From Stutzerimonas stutzeri (GTDB lineage: Bacteria > Pseudomonadota > Gammaproteobacteria > Pseudomonadales > Pseudomonadaceae), in assembly GCF_002890895.1 (NCBI RefSeq), contig NZ_POUL01000009.1, forward strand, positions 1-64,000: a stretch of DNA of 64,000 nt. The letters run 5' to 3'. The notes under the pieces were generated by a model that worked only from the letters and a program-made list of their open reading frames with translations, was not told where the DNA came from and searched no databases. Position numbers and translations under genes: made by a program. The stretch's first letter is position 1. Every line of letters starts with the position of its first letter. This document shows, piece after piece, positions 44,780 to 54,824 of the stretch.

Positions 44780-46120
44780 TCATGGATCAGCCGCCGCCAG
44801 CCGCAGCGCCAGCGCCTCCAGCCGCGCCTTCAGTACCGCAAGGCTGGGCGCTGCGGTCAAACTCAGACGCAGCGCGTTGGGCGCGCCATGGCCAACGGCG
44901 AACACGTCCGCGGTGGCCGCCTCGATCCCCAGTTCGCGGCAAAGCATTGGCAGATCTCTATCCTTTGCCAGTTCAAGCCACAGATGCGGCGATGCATTTG
45001 ACGAAGCAGACCCAAGCAGTTTCTGCGCCAGCCGCCAGCGACGGGTTACCTGCTCACGTTGCCAGGCCAGCCGGCGAGCCGCAGTGCCGTCTTCGAGCCA
45101 CTCGCAACCGATCTGCAGGCATAACGTCGACAAGGCCCAGCTGGTCGCCTGTCTTTCCGGGTCGATACGCGACAGCCACTCGTCCGGTCCGGCGATGAAG
45201 CCCAAGCGCAAACCGGGCGCGACCGTCTTCGACAAGCTGCTGATCAGCAGCGTGCGATCGGGCAGTGCCGCGGCGAGCGGTGGCTCGTCGCCCAGTGCGC
45301 CGTAGATGTCGTCCTCGATGATCAGCAAGCCGCGCCGCCGCGCCACGGCAGCAATGGCTTCGCGGCGCCGCGCATCCATGCTGACGGCGGTCGGGTTCTG
45401 CATACAGGGTGTCAGGACAGCCACGCGCGCCGAGGTGGCTCGGGCCATACGGTCCAGGTCCTCCGGCAGGATGCCGAATTCGTCCATCGCCACGCCGTGC
45501 AACGGGAGGCGCAATTGGCGCCCGGCGGCCTTGATACCTGGCGAGGTCAACGCCTCGACCAGCACCGGCTCGCCCGGCTCGCACAAACCGATCAGCGCAG
45601 CGAACACACCTTGCTGCGCCCCGGCACAGAGCAACACCTGTTGCGGCGGGATCTCAAGCGCTCGGGCACGCAACCAGCCACTCACCGCCAACTGACCACG
45701 TTGCAGGCTGCGCGCCGAAGGGTATCCCTGCAGGCTCGCCAGTTCTCCGGTCGCGCACAGCGCCGCCATGCTGCGCTGCATGTCTTCATCGGCCGGGTCG
45801 AGTACCGGCAGGTTGGTCGACAGGTCGACCAGTTCAGGGTGAGCGTCTGGCGTTTTCAGCCGGAATAGACTGGCCTCGCGGCTGCTGGCCAGCACATAGG
45901 TGCCACGCCCAACCTCGCCACCGACCAAGTGCCGACGCGCGGCTTCTCGATAAGCCTGCATCGTCGTACTCGGATTGAGGTCGAGCGCCCAGGCGAGGCG
46001 TCGCTGTGGTGGCAGGCGATCCCCAGCCTTGAGCTCGCCAGTTGCAATAGCGGCTGCGATGGCGTCGACCAGTGCCAAGTAGCGTGGCTGACTATCAGAT
46101 TCGAGTTTGGGTAACCACAT
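44780..46120 (-). CDS. MocR/PdxR-type PLP-dependent regulator
   Basis: A 446-residue fusion regulator. The N-terminal GntR winged helix (residues 10-75) shows ALVDAIAAAIATGELKAGDRLPPQRRLAWAL. The aminotransferase-like domain has the PLP lysine in LLISSLSKTVAPGLRLGFI. It is transcribed divergently from the threonine-dehydratase-like gene across only 80 bases, which suggests that gene as the target. A direct repeat lies in the shared region. The effector is probably an amino acid or amine that reacts with PLP. Confidence 0.88.
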   Translation of the reverse strand: MWLPKLESDSQPRYLALVDAIAAAIATGELKAGDRLPPQRRLAWALDLNPSTTMQAYREAARRHLVGGEVGRGTYVLASSREASLFRLKTPDAHPELVDLSTNLPVLDPADEDMQRSMAALCATGELASLQGYPSARSLQRGQLAVSGWLRARALEIPPQQVLLCAGAQQGVFAALIGLCEPGEPVLVEALTSPGIKAAGRQLRLPLHGVAMDEFGILPEDLDRMARATSARVAVLTPCMQNPTAVSMDARRREAIAAVARRRGLLIIEDDIYGALGDEPPLAAALPDRTLLISSLSKTVAPGLRLGFIAGPDEWLSRIDPERQATSWALSTLCLQIGCEWLEDGTAARRLAWQREQVTRRWRLAQKLLGSASSNASPHLWLELAKDRDLPMLCRELGIEAATADVFAVGHGAPNALRLSLTAAPSLAVLKARLEALALRLAAADP

Positions 46121-46127
46121 TGTTTGC

Positions 46128-46156
46128 CATGCAATATAACGATTTACCCATACAAT
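46128..46156. promoter_or_regulatory. Direct repeat in the MocR/dehydratase intergenic region
   Basis: CATGCAAT at 46128-46135 and CATACAAT at 46149-46156 are 21 bp apart start to start (two turns). MocR regulators typically bind direct repeats, so this is a likely operator for both divergent genes. TATAAC at 46135-46140 may be a -10 element. Confidence 0.5.
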
Positions 46157-46200
46157 GCCCGCCGCCTAGGATCGACGTCAAACCCGCTGAGGAGCTTTCG

Positions 46201-47181
46201 ATGTTCGATCTTCACCAACTGCGCCAGGCAGCCGAATTGATCCACCAGAGCGTACCGCCGACTCCGCAATACGCATGGCCGCTGTTGGCCAAGCGGCTTG
46301 GCTGCGAGGTTTGGGTCAAACACGAAAACCACACACCAGCCGGCGCCTTCAAGGTGCGTGGCGGCCTGCTCTACGTGAACGAGTTGATCAAGCGGGAGTC
46401 GCACCTACCGGGCCTCATCACCGCGACTCGTGGCAATCACGGCATCAGCCTTGCGATGGCCGCGCGCAAGGCCGGCTTGCCACTGCAGATTCTGGTGCCC
46501 GAAGGCAACTCCATGGAAAAGAACGCCGCCATGCGCGCCTGCGGAGCCGAGGTCGTCGAACACGGCCGCGACTTCGATACCGCTCGTTTGCGGGCAGCCG
46601 AATTGGCCAAGGCTAACGGCTGGCATTTTGTCCCGTCCCTGCATCCGGACCTGATCAGGGGCGTCGCGACCTATGCGCTGGAACTGCTCGAAGCAGTGCC
46701 GAACCTGCGCCGCGTCTATGTGCCCATCGCGCTTGGCTCAGGCATTTGCGGGATGATCCGCACCCGCGATCTGCTGGGTCTGGATACCGAGATCATCGGC
46801 GTGGTGTCCAGCGCGGCCGACGCCTATGCGCAGAGTGTTGAGCAAGGTCGCATCGTCACCACCGACACGGCGAACACCTTTGCTGACGGCATGGCCTGCC
46901 GCATGCCTGCGCCCGAGGCGCTCGAGATCATCCGTGGAGGTGCCGCGCGCATCGTGCGTGTGAACGATGCCGAGATCCGCCAGGCCATCTGCGCATTGCA
47001 CGAGGACACCCATAATCTCGCCGAAGGTGCTGGCGCCGCCGCGCTGGCTGCGGCGATCCAAGAGCGCGAGCACAACCGAGGCGAACGGATTGCCGTGGTG
47101 CTCAGTGGCGGCAATATTGATCGGCCGCTGTTGGCCGGCATTCTCGCCGAACTCAACGGGACGGCTTTAACCGCCAACTAG
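46201..47181 (+). CDS. Threonine/serine dehydratase-like PLP enzyme
   Basis: A 326-residue fold-type II PLP enzyme. The PLP lysine is in HTPAGAFKVRGG near residue 50, the phosphate-binding tetraglycine-like loop is IALGSGICGM, and the C-terminal SGGNID contacts the pyridine ring. It lacks the ACT regulatory domain of biosynthetic IlvA, so it is more like a catabolic or hydroxyectoine-type (EutB-like) dehydratase. GAGG at 46189-46194 region precedes the ATG. It is divergent from its probable MocR regulator. Confidence 0.85.
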   Translation: MFDLHQLRQAAELIHQSVPPTPQYAWPLLAKRLGCEVWVKHENHTPAGAFKVRGGLLYVNELIKRESHLPGLITATRGNHGISLAMAARKAGLPLQILVPEGNSMEKNAAMRACGAEVVEHGRDFDTARLRAAELAKANGWHFVPSLHPDLIRGVATYALELLEAVPNLRRVYVPIALGSGICGMIRTRDLLGLDTEIIGVVSSAADAYAQSVEQGRIVTTDTANTFADGMACRMPAPEALEIIRGGAARIVRVNDAEIRQAICALHEDTHNLAEGAGAAALAAAIQEREHNRGERIAVVLSGGNIDRPLLAGILAELNGTALTAN

Positions 47182-48827
47182 TCGAGAAAGGGTGCGCTGC
47201 GTGCCAACAACGCACTGATGTCGAGAGCACGCGGCAGCGTGCCGAAGACCCGACCGCAGCCCTCCAGGCGGCTGGCGATAAAGGCATCCGACACGGCATC
47301 GTTACCGGCCTCGAGCAGCAGCTTGGCCTGCAGCGCCACGGCGACGTCTTCGGTCAGTTGGCGCGCGCGGTACTGGATGTCGTCTTTATCGGCAAAAGCG
47401 CTTTGCAGCCTGCTGATCTGATGCTTCAAACGCCGATCGCCGTGACCGTCTCCCAGCTCGGCGAACAACACGTCGAGCACACCGGCTCCCTTCGACAGCG
47501 CGCGCAGCACATCCAGGCATTGCACGTTGCCCGAGCCTTCCCAGATGGAGTTCACCGGCGCCTCGCGGTACAGCCGCGGCATTATGGTGTCCTCGACGTA
47601 ACCGGCACCACCCAGGCATTCGCTGGCCTCGGCGATCATTTCCGGGGCGCGTTTGCAGATCCAGTATTTGCCGATCGCCGTCACCAACCGAGCGAACTTT
47701 TCTTCTTGCTCATCGAACGGATGGTCGAGCGCGCGCCCCATACGCATGGTCAGCGCCAACGCCGCCTCACTCTCCAACGCGAGGTCGGCCAGCACGTTCT
47801 GCATCAGTGGCTGCTCAATCAGCGCACGGCCACCAACCTGACGATGTGCGCAGTGATGCATGGCTTGCGTCAGCGCCTGGCGCATCAGGGAACTGGAACC
47901 GATCATGCAATCGAAGCGGGTCGAGGACACCATTTCGATGATGGTCGGCACGCCGCGGCCTTCCTCTCCGATCATCCAGGCCAGGGCCCCGCGGTACTCC
48001 ACTTCGCTGGAAGCGTTGGACCAATTGCCCAGCTTGTTCTTCAGCCGCTGGATATAGAACCCGTTGCGGCTACCATCCGGCTGGTGTCGTGGCAGAAGAA
48101 AGCAGCTCAGTCCCTTATCGGTTTGCGCCAGGGTCAGAAACGCATCGCACATCGGCGCAGAGCAGAACCATTTATGCCCGACCAACTCGTAGGGCTGACC
48201 GGGGCCGCCAGCGCCGACCGCATACGCTCGGGTGGTATTGGCGCGCACGTCGGTACCGCCCTGTTTTTCAGTCATGGCCATGCCGATGGTGACGCCGCTT
48301 TTCTGCTCCATCGGCAGGTTGCGCGGGTCATAGCCCCGGCTGAGAATCTTCGGCAGCCAGACGTCGGCGATGCCCGGCTGCTGTCGTAGCGCCGGGACGC
48401 TGGCGTAGGTCATGGTCAGCGGGCAGCTGCTGCCGGACTCGGCCTGATTGTGCAGATACATCAACCCGGCACGCGCCACCTGAGCGCCGGCCTGCGGATC
48501 GGTCCAGGGCAACGACGGGATGCCATGAGCAATCGCGGCGCCCATCAACTCATGGTAAGCCGGATGAAACTCCACCAGGTCGATGCGGTGGCCGTAGCGG
48601 TCGTGGCTCTTGAAAACAGGCTTGTTTTCGTTGGCCAGAAATCCGGCGGCCATCAACGGACCGCCAGCCAATGCACCGTACGCATCCAGGCGCGACTCGG
48701 CCCAGCCGCCGCGGTATCGCCGCACCCAATCCTGCAGCGGCAGGTCGAGGCGGTACAGGTTGGCCCCGTCCAGCGGCGGCACCTGATTCAGCACCTCATG
48801 GGTTTCGGCGTATTGCTGCAAGCTCAT
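47178..48827 (-). CDS. AidB-type acyl-CoA dehydrogenase
   Basis: A 549-residue flavoprotein of the AidB branch of acyl-CoA dehydrogenases. It starts MSLQQYAETHEVLNQVPPLDGANLY, as AidB does. It shows CPLTMTYASVPAL, GMAMTEKQGGTDVRANTT (FAD contact), KWFCSAPMCDAFLTLAQ, RLKNKLGNWSNASSEVEY, and ECLGGAGYVEDTIMPRLYREAPVNSIWEGSGNVQCLDVLRAL. The start at 48827 is decided by GAGGAG at good spacing; the frame runs on to 48902 without family support. Role: alkylation-damage response or a fatty/branched acyl-CoA oxidation; unproven. The stop overlaps that of the upstream convergent gene. Confidence 0.9.
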   Translation of the reverse strand: MSLQQYAETHEVLNQVPPLDGANLYRLDLPLQDWVRRYRGGWAESRLDAYGALAGGPLMAAGFLANENKPVFKSHDRYGHRIDLVEFHPAYHELMGAAIAHGIPSLPWTDPQAGAQVARAGLMYLHNQAESGSSCPLTMTYASVPALRQQPGIADVWLPKILSRGYDPRNLPMEQKSGVTIGMAMTEKQGGTDVRANTTRAYAVGAGGPGQPYELVGHKWFCSAPMCDAFLTLAQTDKGLSCFLLPRHQPDGSRNGFYIQRLKNKLGNWSNASSEVEYRGALAWMIGEEGRGVPTIIEMVSSTRFDCMIGSSSLMRQALTQAMHHCAHRQVGGRALIEQPLMQNVLADLALESEAALALTMRMGRALDHPFDEQEEKFARLVTAIGKYWICKRAPEMIAEASECLGGAGYVEDTIMPRLYREAPVNSIWEGSGNVQCLDVLRALSKGAGVLDVLFAELGDGHGDRRLKHQISRLQSAFADKDDIQYRARQLTEDVAVALQAKLLLEAGNDAVSDAFIASRLEGCGRVFGTLPRALDISALLARSAPFLD

Positions 48828-49066
48828 CTCGGGTCTCCTCGGCAGAAGCGGCAAGGGCCCGACGGCATGCAACCATGGGTTAGCGATACTCACCGCTGTC
48901 ATGGGAATAGATCACCGGGCCGATGCGGGCATCGTCTGGTGGCACCCGCCAGAGAAGTGAAGCACGCAGCTATGCAGGGCAAAAGTGAGGTTTCGGCCAA
49001 AGTCTGCGCGATGCAACGGCCAGAACTGACCATACGCCTGAGCTTCAGACGCTTGGTCTTGCGCGC

Positions 49067-51007
49067 TTAGCTCACTTCAACGGGCAGGAGCACCTGAAAA
49101 CGACTGCCGCGGCCAGGCTCGGATTGGCAGCAAACCGTTCCGCCCTGCAATGCCACCAGCTGCTTGCAGAGTGACAGGCCGATACCCAACCCGCCGTACT
49201 GGCGAGTCATGCTGCCATCGAGTTGGCGGAAGTACTGGAACAGCGAGTCATCCACAGGCGCGTCGAACCCGACGCCTGTATCGATCACCGTCACATCGAG
49301 CATGTAACCGGGGGTGCTCTCATAACCATTGACCGCCAGCGTGACACCCCCGCGCAAGGTGAACTTGATGGCGTTGTCGAGCAGGTAGCCTAGGCTCTGT
49401 TTCAGCTTTCCGACGTCACCGACCAGTATCTCCGGTAGCTCGCCATTGAGCTCGAGATCGAAGCTCAAACCCCGCATTGCGGCACGCGCGCCATACTCGG
49501 CATAAAGCTCATCGGCCAACATCCGCACGCTGAACGGCTCGTTGCGCACCCGCAACTTGCCCGCCTGCAGTTCAGTCAAGGCGAGGATGTCATTGACCAG
49601 CTGCATCATGTCGCGCGCCGATCCGGTGGCGATGCGCTGGTACTGCTCCAGCTCGCCGCTCAGGTCCAGGGTGCGCATCAGGTCGAGACTGCCGATCACA
49701 CCGTGCATGGGGGTGCGCAGCTCGTGGGTGACGTTGGCGAGGAACTGATCCTTGAGGCGATTGCTCTCGGCCAGTTCGCGGTTCATGGTTTCGAGTTTGC
49801 GCCCAGTCTCTTCCAGCACCTGAGCCCGCTCTTCCTTCATCATGTTGATCCGGTCGGCCAGGGCCAGCGACAGCAGCGCTACCTCGAGCGCCGAACCGAT
49901 CTGTCCGGCGTACATGGTAATGAACATGTGCGGCAGGTAGCCCAGCACCATCAGCGTGTTGATCTGTCCGCCAATGAGAAAGGCCGACCAGGCGATGAGG
50001 AAATAGCGCGCCACCCGCATCCCCCGTCGCCAGGCCACGATGGCGGCGACGAAAATCACCAGAATGAACCAGAGCGCAAGGAAGGTCGCCATGCGCAGCG
50101 CCAATGCGTAGCTGGAGGTCAGCGATACAACCATCGTCACCGCTCCCAACGCCATCAGCAGCATCAGGGTGCGGTCGATCCAGGGACTGTGCTCAGCGGT
50201 ATGCAGAAAGCTGCGCGCGAATTGGCAGCCAAACAGTCCAGCCGCGCCGATCAGAAATGGCGTCGAGGCATTGGCCCACCACGGCCAGTTAGGCCACAGG
50301 TACTGCACGCCCAGGCCGTTGACCGAGACCTGATACAGGCCGAACGAGGCGATGTAGAGGATGTAATAGAGATAGCTGCGATCACGCACGCTGAGGTAGA
50401 TAAACAGGTTGTAGAACAGCATCACCAGCAGCACGCCATAGATGATGGCCAGCACGTAGACATGCCCGGACTGCTCTTCCAGGTAAGCCACCGGTGCCCA
50501 CAGCGCCAGCGGAACCTGAATCGAGCCCTGACTCTCCAGACGCAGGTAGATCCGCTGTGGCTGGTCAGGCGTCAACTGCAGTTCGAAAAGATGGTTGCGC
50601 TGCTTGATCTGCCGCTCGTGGAAAGGCAGCGCGTCGCCGCTCCGCTGGGCAAGGCGATAGCCACCGCGGCCATCTGGCAGATAGAGATCGAGATGGTCGA
50701 GCGGGGGATACGCCAGCTCCAACCACCAGCGGCTGCGCGCGGCCGGCGGCTCGGCACGGTAGTCCAGATCGACGCGCAACCAGAACGCCGAGCGTGAATA
50801 GCCGGCATTGAGGACATCCTCACGGTTCTCGACGAAGCGACCAGCCGCATCGAGTGCGACCACCTCCTCAATCGTGGCGTCACCGCTTGGGTCCTCCAAG
50901 ACTGCCATGACGTGGCCCAACGGAAGACGCTGAGTGTCGCTACTGAACTCGACGGCACCCGCCATGGCTGGAAGCAAGGCGAGCAGAAAAATGAGGATAT
51001 GGCGCAT
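49067..51007 (-). CDS. ladS: LadS-like 7TMR-DISM sensor histidine kinase lacking REC
   Basis: A 646-residue membrane kinase. Signal peptide MRHILIFLLALLPAMAGAVEF, 7TMR-DISM extracellular domain (about 25-185), seven helices (about 190-400), coiled coil, H-box FLANVTHELRTPMHGVIGSL, N-box LLDNAIKFT, G1 VIDTGVGF and G2 GGLGIGLSLCKQL. Its place beside thiD-thiE-hemL matches ladS of P. aeruginosa (PA3974), which senses a signal and feeds the Gac/Rsm pathway. LadS proteins normally end in a receiver domain; here the frame stops right after the ATPase (FQVLLPVEVS). The start at 51007 is the signal-peptide Met. Confidence 0.85.
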   Translation of the reverse strand: MRHILIFLLALLPAMAGAVEFSSDTQRLPLGHVMAVLEDPSGDATIEEVVALDAAGRFVENREDVLNAGYSRSAFWLRVDLDYRAEPPAARSRWWLELAYPPLDHLDLYLPDGRGGYRLAQRSGDALPFHERQIKQRNHLFELQLTPDQPQRIYLRLESQGSIQVPLALWAPVAYLEEQSGHVYVLAIIYGVLLVMLFYNLFIYLSVRDRSYLYYILYIASFGLYQVSVNGLGVQYLWPNWPWWANASTPFLIGAAGLFGCQFARSFLHTAEHSPWIDRTLMLLMALGAVTMVVSLTSSYALALRMATFLALWFILVIFVAAIVAWRRGMRVARYFLIAWSAFLIGGQINTLMVLGYLPHMFITMYAGQIGSALEVALLSLALADRINMMKEERAQVLEETGRKLETMNRELAESNRLKDQFLANVTHELRTPMHGVIGSLDLMRTLDLSGELEQYQRIATGSARDMMQLVNDILALTELQAGKLRVRNEPFSVRMLADELYAEYGARAAMRGLSFDLELNGELPEILVGDVGKLKQSLGYLLDNAIKFTLRGGVTLAVNGYESTPGYMLDVTVIDTGVGFDAPVDDSLFQYFRQLDGSMTRQYGGLGIGLSLCKQLVALQGGTVCCQSEPGRGSRFQVLLPVEVS

Positions 51008-51272
51008 GAAGAAGACAATCCGTCGAGCTGCGCCAGAAGAACCCCCGTTCTTCCGAATGCACGCAGCCGAAGCTAAGTGCTGGCACTTTAACATGGTTCT
51101 GGCGCCATAGAATCGACGACATCCGGGCAGCAGACGAACGTATAGGTCGGCAGTAGCGAGCCGTGCCGGCATGAGCTGCCTGGCAGGATTGGTGATAAGC
51201 TCGCACGCCATGAAATCCGGCTGCGCCTAGCCCCGGCCGAATCCACCACACCATGACTCGGGGAACCCATCG

Positions 51273-52067
51273 ATGTCCGGCCACTGCTCCCGCCCTGTCG
51301 TTCTTTGCCTTTCCGGCCACGACCCGAGCGGCGGTGCCGGGCTACAGGCGGACATCGAAGCGCTGATTGCCCAAGGTTGTCACGCCGCGCCGGCGGTGAC
51401 CGCACTCACTGTTCAGGACACCGTCAATGTCACTGACTTTCGCGTGCTCGATCGGGAGTGGGTGCTGGCTCAGGCCCACGCGGTGATAGCCGACCTGCCA
51501 GTGGCCGCCGTCAAGCTGGGCATGCTCGGCTCGGTGGAGATGGTCGAGACGGTACTGCAAATCATGCAGAAGCTGCCGGGCGTCCCGCTGGTCTGTGATC
51601 CGGTGCTGCGCGCCGGTGGCGGCGGTGCGCTGGGCAAGGACGAAGTCGGCTACGCCATGCGCGAACGGCTGTTCCCGGTGTCTACTATTGCCACACCGAA
51701 CCTGCCCGAAGCGCGGATTCTTGCCGAACTCCCGAATGGCAGCGCCGATGAGTGCGCGGAGAAGTTGCTGCCCTTCATCCGTCACCTGCTGATCACCGGC
51801 GGTCATGGCGACGAGACCGAAGTTCACAACCGTCTCTATTGCCGCGACGGTAGCCGCTACGATTTCAGCTGCCAGCGCCTGCCGGGAAGCTATCACGGGT
51901 CTGGCTGCACTCTGGCCAGCGCGCTATCCGGAAGGCTGGCCCTCGGCGAGGACCTGGCCAGCGCAGTGAAGTCCGCCCTCGATTACACCTGGCGCACCCT
52001 GCGTGACGCCGAAGCGCCAGGCCGTGGTCAATACATTCCACGGCGTCTGCCGCTGGACCTGGCCTGA
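51273..52067 (+). CDS. thiD: Hydroxymethylpyrimidine/phosphomethylpyrimidine kinase ThiD
   Basis: A 264-residue ribokinase-fold enzyme that phosphorylates HMP and HMP-P for thiamine synthesis. It shows VVLCLSGHDPSGGAGLQADIEAL, CDPVLRAGGGGALG, TPNLPEARIL, LLITGGHGDE and the anion-hole GSYHGSGCTLASALSG. thiE follows after 12 bases. No TPP riboswitch is recognisable in the 265-base gap between ladS and thiD. Confidence 0.95.
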   Translation: MSGHCSRPVVLCLSGHDPSGGAGLQADIEALIAQGCHAAPAVTALTVQDTVNVTDFRVLDREWVLAQAHAVIADLPVAAVKLGMLGSVEMVETVLQIMQKLPGVPLVCDPVLRAGGGGALGKDEVGYAMRERLFPVSTIATPNLPEARILAELPNGSADECAEKLLPFIRHLLITGGHGDETEVHNRLYCRDGSRYDFSCQRLPGSYHGSGCTLASALSGRLALGEDLASAVKSALDYTWRTLRDAEAPGRGQYIPRRLPLDLA

Positions 52068-52079
52068 GGAGGCCATCCG

Positions 52080-52721
52080 ATGAAGGACAACACGAAGCTG
52101 CGCGGCCTGTACGCTATCACCGACAGCAAGCTGCTCGGCGAAGGGCGCCTGCTGCCCTACGCCGAAGCCGCCGTAAAAGGCGGCGCTCGACTGCTGCAAT
52201 ACCGCGACAAATCCCATGACGATGCGCGCCGCCTGCGCGAAGCCGAAGCGCTACGAGAAATCTGCGATCGTCACGGGACCCAGCTGATCATCAATGATGA
52301 CGCCGAGCTTGCTGCACGATTGGGCGTAGGCCTGCACCTCGGCCAGGAAGACGGCTCGCTCTCGGTAGCCCGCGCCCTGCTCGGACGTAAAGCCATCATT
52401 GGCGGAACCTGCCATGCACGTCTGGATCTGGCTGAACAGGCGATCCGTGAGGGGGCCAGCTACATCGCTTTCGGCCGGCTCTTCGACTCGAACACCAAAC
52501 CAGGCGCGCCCGCCGCGACGCCTGATCTGCTGACAGAGGCGCATCAGCGCTTCAACGTGCCGATCGCTGCGATCGGCGGCGTGACGCTGGACAATGCGCC
52601 GGGCCTAATCGCCCAGGGCGCCAGTCTGATCGCCGTTGTCCACGCCCTGTTCGCTGCCGATACGGCCAGCGAAGTCGAGCGCCGCGCGCGGGCTTTCAGC
52701 GAGCTGTTCGCCACTAATTGA
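52080..52721 (+). CDS. thiE: Thiamine-phosphate synthase ThiE
   Basis: A 213-residue TIM-barrel enzyme coupling HMP-PP with thiazole phosphate. [32 protein letters not shown] (pyrophosphate/Mg site), [59 protein letters not shown] and [12 protein letters not shown] follow the family order. GAGGAGG lies 8 bases before the start. It is in an operon with thiD and probably hemL. Confidence 0.95.
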   Translation: MKDNTKLRGLYAITDSKLLGEGRLLPYAEAAVKGGARLLQYRDKSHDDARRLREAEALREICDRHGTQLIINDDAELAARLGVGLHLGQEDGSLSVARALLGRKAIIGGTCHARLDLAEQAIREGASYIAFGRLFDSNTKPGAPAATPDLLTEAHQRFNVPIAAIGGVTLDNAPGLIAQGASLIAVVHALFAADTASEVERRARAFSELFATN

Positions 52722-52781
52722 ACACTGCACGGCGCCCATCGCCGTGCTTATCAACCCTTTTCCTGTATCGAGAGAGGCCCC

Positions 52782-54065
52782 ATGTCCCGTTCCGAAACCC
52801 TCTTCGCAAGTGCTCAGAACCGAATTCCAGGCGGCGTGAACTCGCCGGTACGCGCCTTCCGCAGCGTTGGCGGTACACCGCTGTTCTTCAAGCATGCCGA
52901 AGGTGCCTATGTGACCGACGAAGATGACAAGCGCTACGTCGATTACGTCGGTTCCTGGGGCCCAATGATCCTCGGCCACGGCCATCCTGAGGTACTCGAC
53001 GCGGTCCGTAATCAGCTGCAACATGGCCTGTCCTACGGCGCACCGACGGCGATGGAAACCGAAATGGCTGAGCTGGTCTGCAGCCTGGTGCCGTCCATGG
53101 AAATGATGCGCATGGTCAGCTCGGGCACCGAGGCAACCATGAGCGCGATCCGCCTGGCCCGCGGCTATACCGGACGTGACAGCATTATCAAGTTCGAAGG
53201 CTGCTATCACGGCCACTCCGACAGCCTGCTGGTCAAGGCCGGTTCCGGCGCCCTGACCCAGGGCGTTCCCAGCTCTGCAGGCGTACCGGCAGCATTCGCC
53301 AAGCACACCCTGACACTGCCCTTCAACGACCTGGCAGCCGTTGAGCAAATGCTCGCCGAGGTGGGCAACGAAGTGGCGTGCATCATCGTCGAGCCGGTTG
53401 CCGGCAACATGAATTGCGTACCGCCAGCGCCCGGTTATTTGCAGGGGCTGCGCGAGCAGTGCGACAAGCACGGCGTAGTGCTTATCTTCGATGAAGTGAT
53501 GACCGGCTTTCGCGTCGCCCTCGGCGGAGCTCAGGCTCACTATGGCGTTACCCCGGACCTGACCACCTTCGGCAAGATCATCGGCGGCGGCATGCCGGTC
53601 GGCTGCTTCGGCGGCAAGCGCGCCATCATGGAACGCATTGCTCCGCTCGGCCCCGTCTACCAGGCCGGCACCCTGTCGGGTAATCCACTGGCGATGGCGG
53701 CAGGACTGACGACACTGAAGCTGATCAACCGCCCTGGGTTTCATGAAGAACTCACCGCCTACACCACACGCATGCTGCAGGGGCTGAAAGAGCGGGCCGA
53801 AGCTGCCGGCATTCCTTTCGTCACCACCCAGGTTGGCGGCATGTTCGGCCTGTATTTCAGCCAAGCGGACGCCATCGTCACCTTCGACGACGTGATGGCC
53901 AGCGACGCCGAACGTTTCAAGCGCTTCTTCCACCTGATGCTCGAGGGTGGCGTGTACCTGGCGCCCAGCGCCTTCGAAGCCGGCTTCACCTCCATCGCCC
54001 ATGGCGACAAGGAACTGCAGATCACCTTCGATGCGGCCGAACGCGCCTTCGCTCAGCTGAAATGA
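52782..54065 (+). CDS. hemL: Glutamate-1-semialdehyde 2,1-aminomutase HemL
   Basis: A 427-residue PLP aminomutase making 5-aminolevulinate for heme. Key parts: [19 protein letters not shown] at the start, [38 protein letters not shown], the PLP lysine in [18 protein letters not shown], and [22 protein letters not shown] precedes the ATG, 60 bases after thiE. It overlaps the next membrane-protein gene by ATGA. Confidence 0.97.
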   Translation: MSRSETLFASAQNRIPGGVNSPVRAFRSVGGTPLFFKHAEGAYVTDEDDKRYVDYVGSWGPMILGHGHPEVLDAVRNQLQHGLSYGAPTAMETEMAELVCSLVPSMEMMRMVSSGTEATMSAIRLARGYTGRDSIIKFEGCYHGHSDSLLVKAGSGALTQGVPSSAGVPAAFAKHTLTLPFNDLAAVEQMLAEVGNEVACIIVEPVAGNMNCVPPAPGYLQGLREQCDKHGVVLIFDEVMTGFRVALGGAQAHYGVTPDLTTFGKIIGGGMPVGCFGGKRAIMERIAPLGPVYQAGTLSGNPLAMAAGLTTLKLINRPGFHEELTAYTTRMLQGLKERAEAAGIPFVTTQVGGMFGLYFSQADAIVTFDDVMASDAERFKRFFHLMLEGGVYLAPSAFEAGFTSIAHGDKELQITFDAAERAFAQLK

Positions 54066-54700
54066 GCCTGGTGCCTGACCTGCTACAAGCCGTGCTTTTG
54101 ATGCTGACGGGGCTGACGAGCGCCATCTGGATCGGCAGCGCCCGGCGAGGCTACGGCGAGCCGGATCAACCGGCTCTGTTCTCCGCGTTGCTAGCGTTCA
54201 GTCTGGCTGCTGGAACGGGCGCATGCGCGACGGCACGTTTGGCGCTCGGTGCCGATACGCTCGAGGCAGAACGCTGGCTGCTGCAGGCAACGCTGCTGCT
54301 CGGCCTGCCGCTCGTCGGCGTAGTCGCGCTCACGCTGTCGCGCAGATGGATCTGGAGCCGCCCCACCTGGGGTCGGGTGGTCATCGGATTGTGTGCGTTT
54401 TTCGAGCTGGCCAGGCAGTTGGGCTGGAGCGCGCCATACGCACTGTCGCTGGGCCTGCTGAGTGCTCTGCTGGTCGTTTATGCGGGGTTGCTGCAGTGGC
54501 CAGTGCGCCTGCAGACCGCAGCAGGGTTGACTGGAGGTGCTTTGCTCATGGCACTGCTGCCGTGGGGTGGGCTGCTGCTCAACTCCAATCCGCTGCAGGC
54601 CTATCAGCAGCTGTGGCTGGCACTGGCCATTCCGATCATCGCCTGGCTATTGCTTCATCTGCCCGGCAACTTGCGCGAAGAAAGCCCTGCCCCCACATAA
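54062..54700 (+). CDS. Polytopic membrane protein, function unknown
   Basis: A 212-residue protein with seven hydrophobic helices (for example [51 protein letters not shown]). No residues point to a known enzyme or transporter family. It overlaps the hemL stop by ATGA and so is translationally coupled to it; genes of this kind are found at the same place in Pseudomonas between hemL and miaB. Confidence 0.7.
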   Translation: MSLVPDLLQAVLLMLTGLTSAIWIGSARRGYGEPDQPALFSALLAFSLAAGTGACATARLALGADTLEAERWLLQATLLLGLPLVGVVALTLSRRWIWSRPTWGRVVIGLCAFFELARQLGWSAPYALSLGLLSALLVVYAGLLQWPVRLQTAAGLTGGALLMALLPWGGLLLNSNPLQAYQQLWLALAIPIIAWLLLHLPGNLREESPAPT

Positions 54701-54824
54701 AAAAGCCGAGTGCCTGCCGTTAAAGCCTTTGTAAGCAGGGCACTGGTTATCCATAATGTGACAGTCGGCTCGTTTCACGCCGGACTTTTCAGTCACCGCC
54801 CTGATCTTCGAGGCGCCTTGATTC

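Noticed and set aside
47358-48389. Antisense frame of 343 codons opposite the AidB-type gene
   Set aside because: The minus-strand gene has a full set of acyl-CoA dehydrogenase motifs; the plus-strand frame has none.
51008-51272. TPP riboswitch before thiD
   Set aside because: I looked for the conserved THI-box segments and saw none; thiD-thiE here has no visible riboswitch leader.
54709-54744. Hairpin AGTGCC-TGC with GCAGGGCACT after the hemL-linked membrane gene
   Set aside because: The stem has a bulge, a 17-base loop and no T-run, so I do not call it a terminator.
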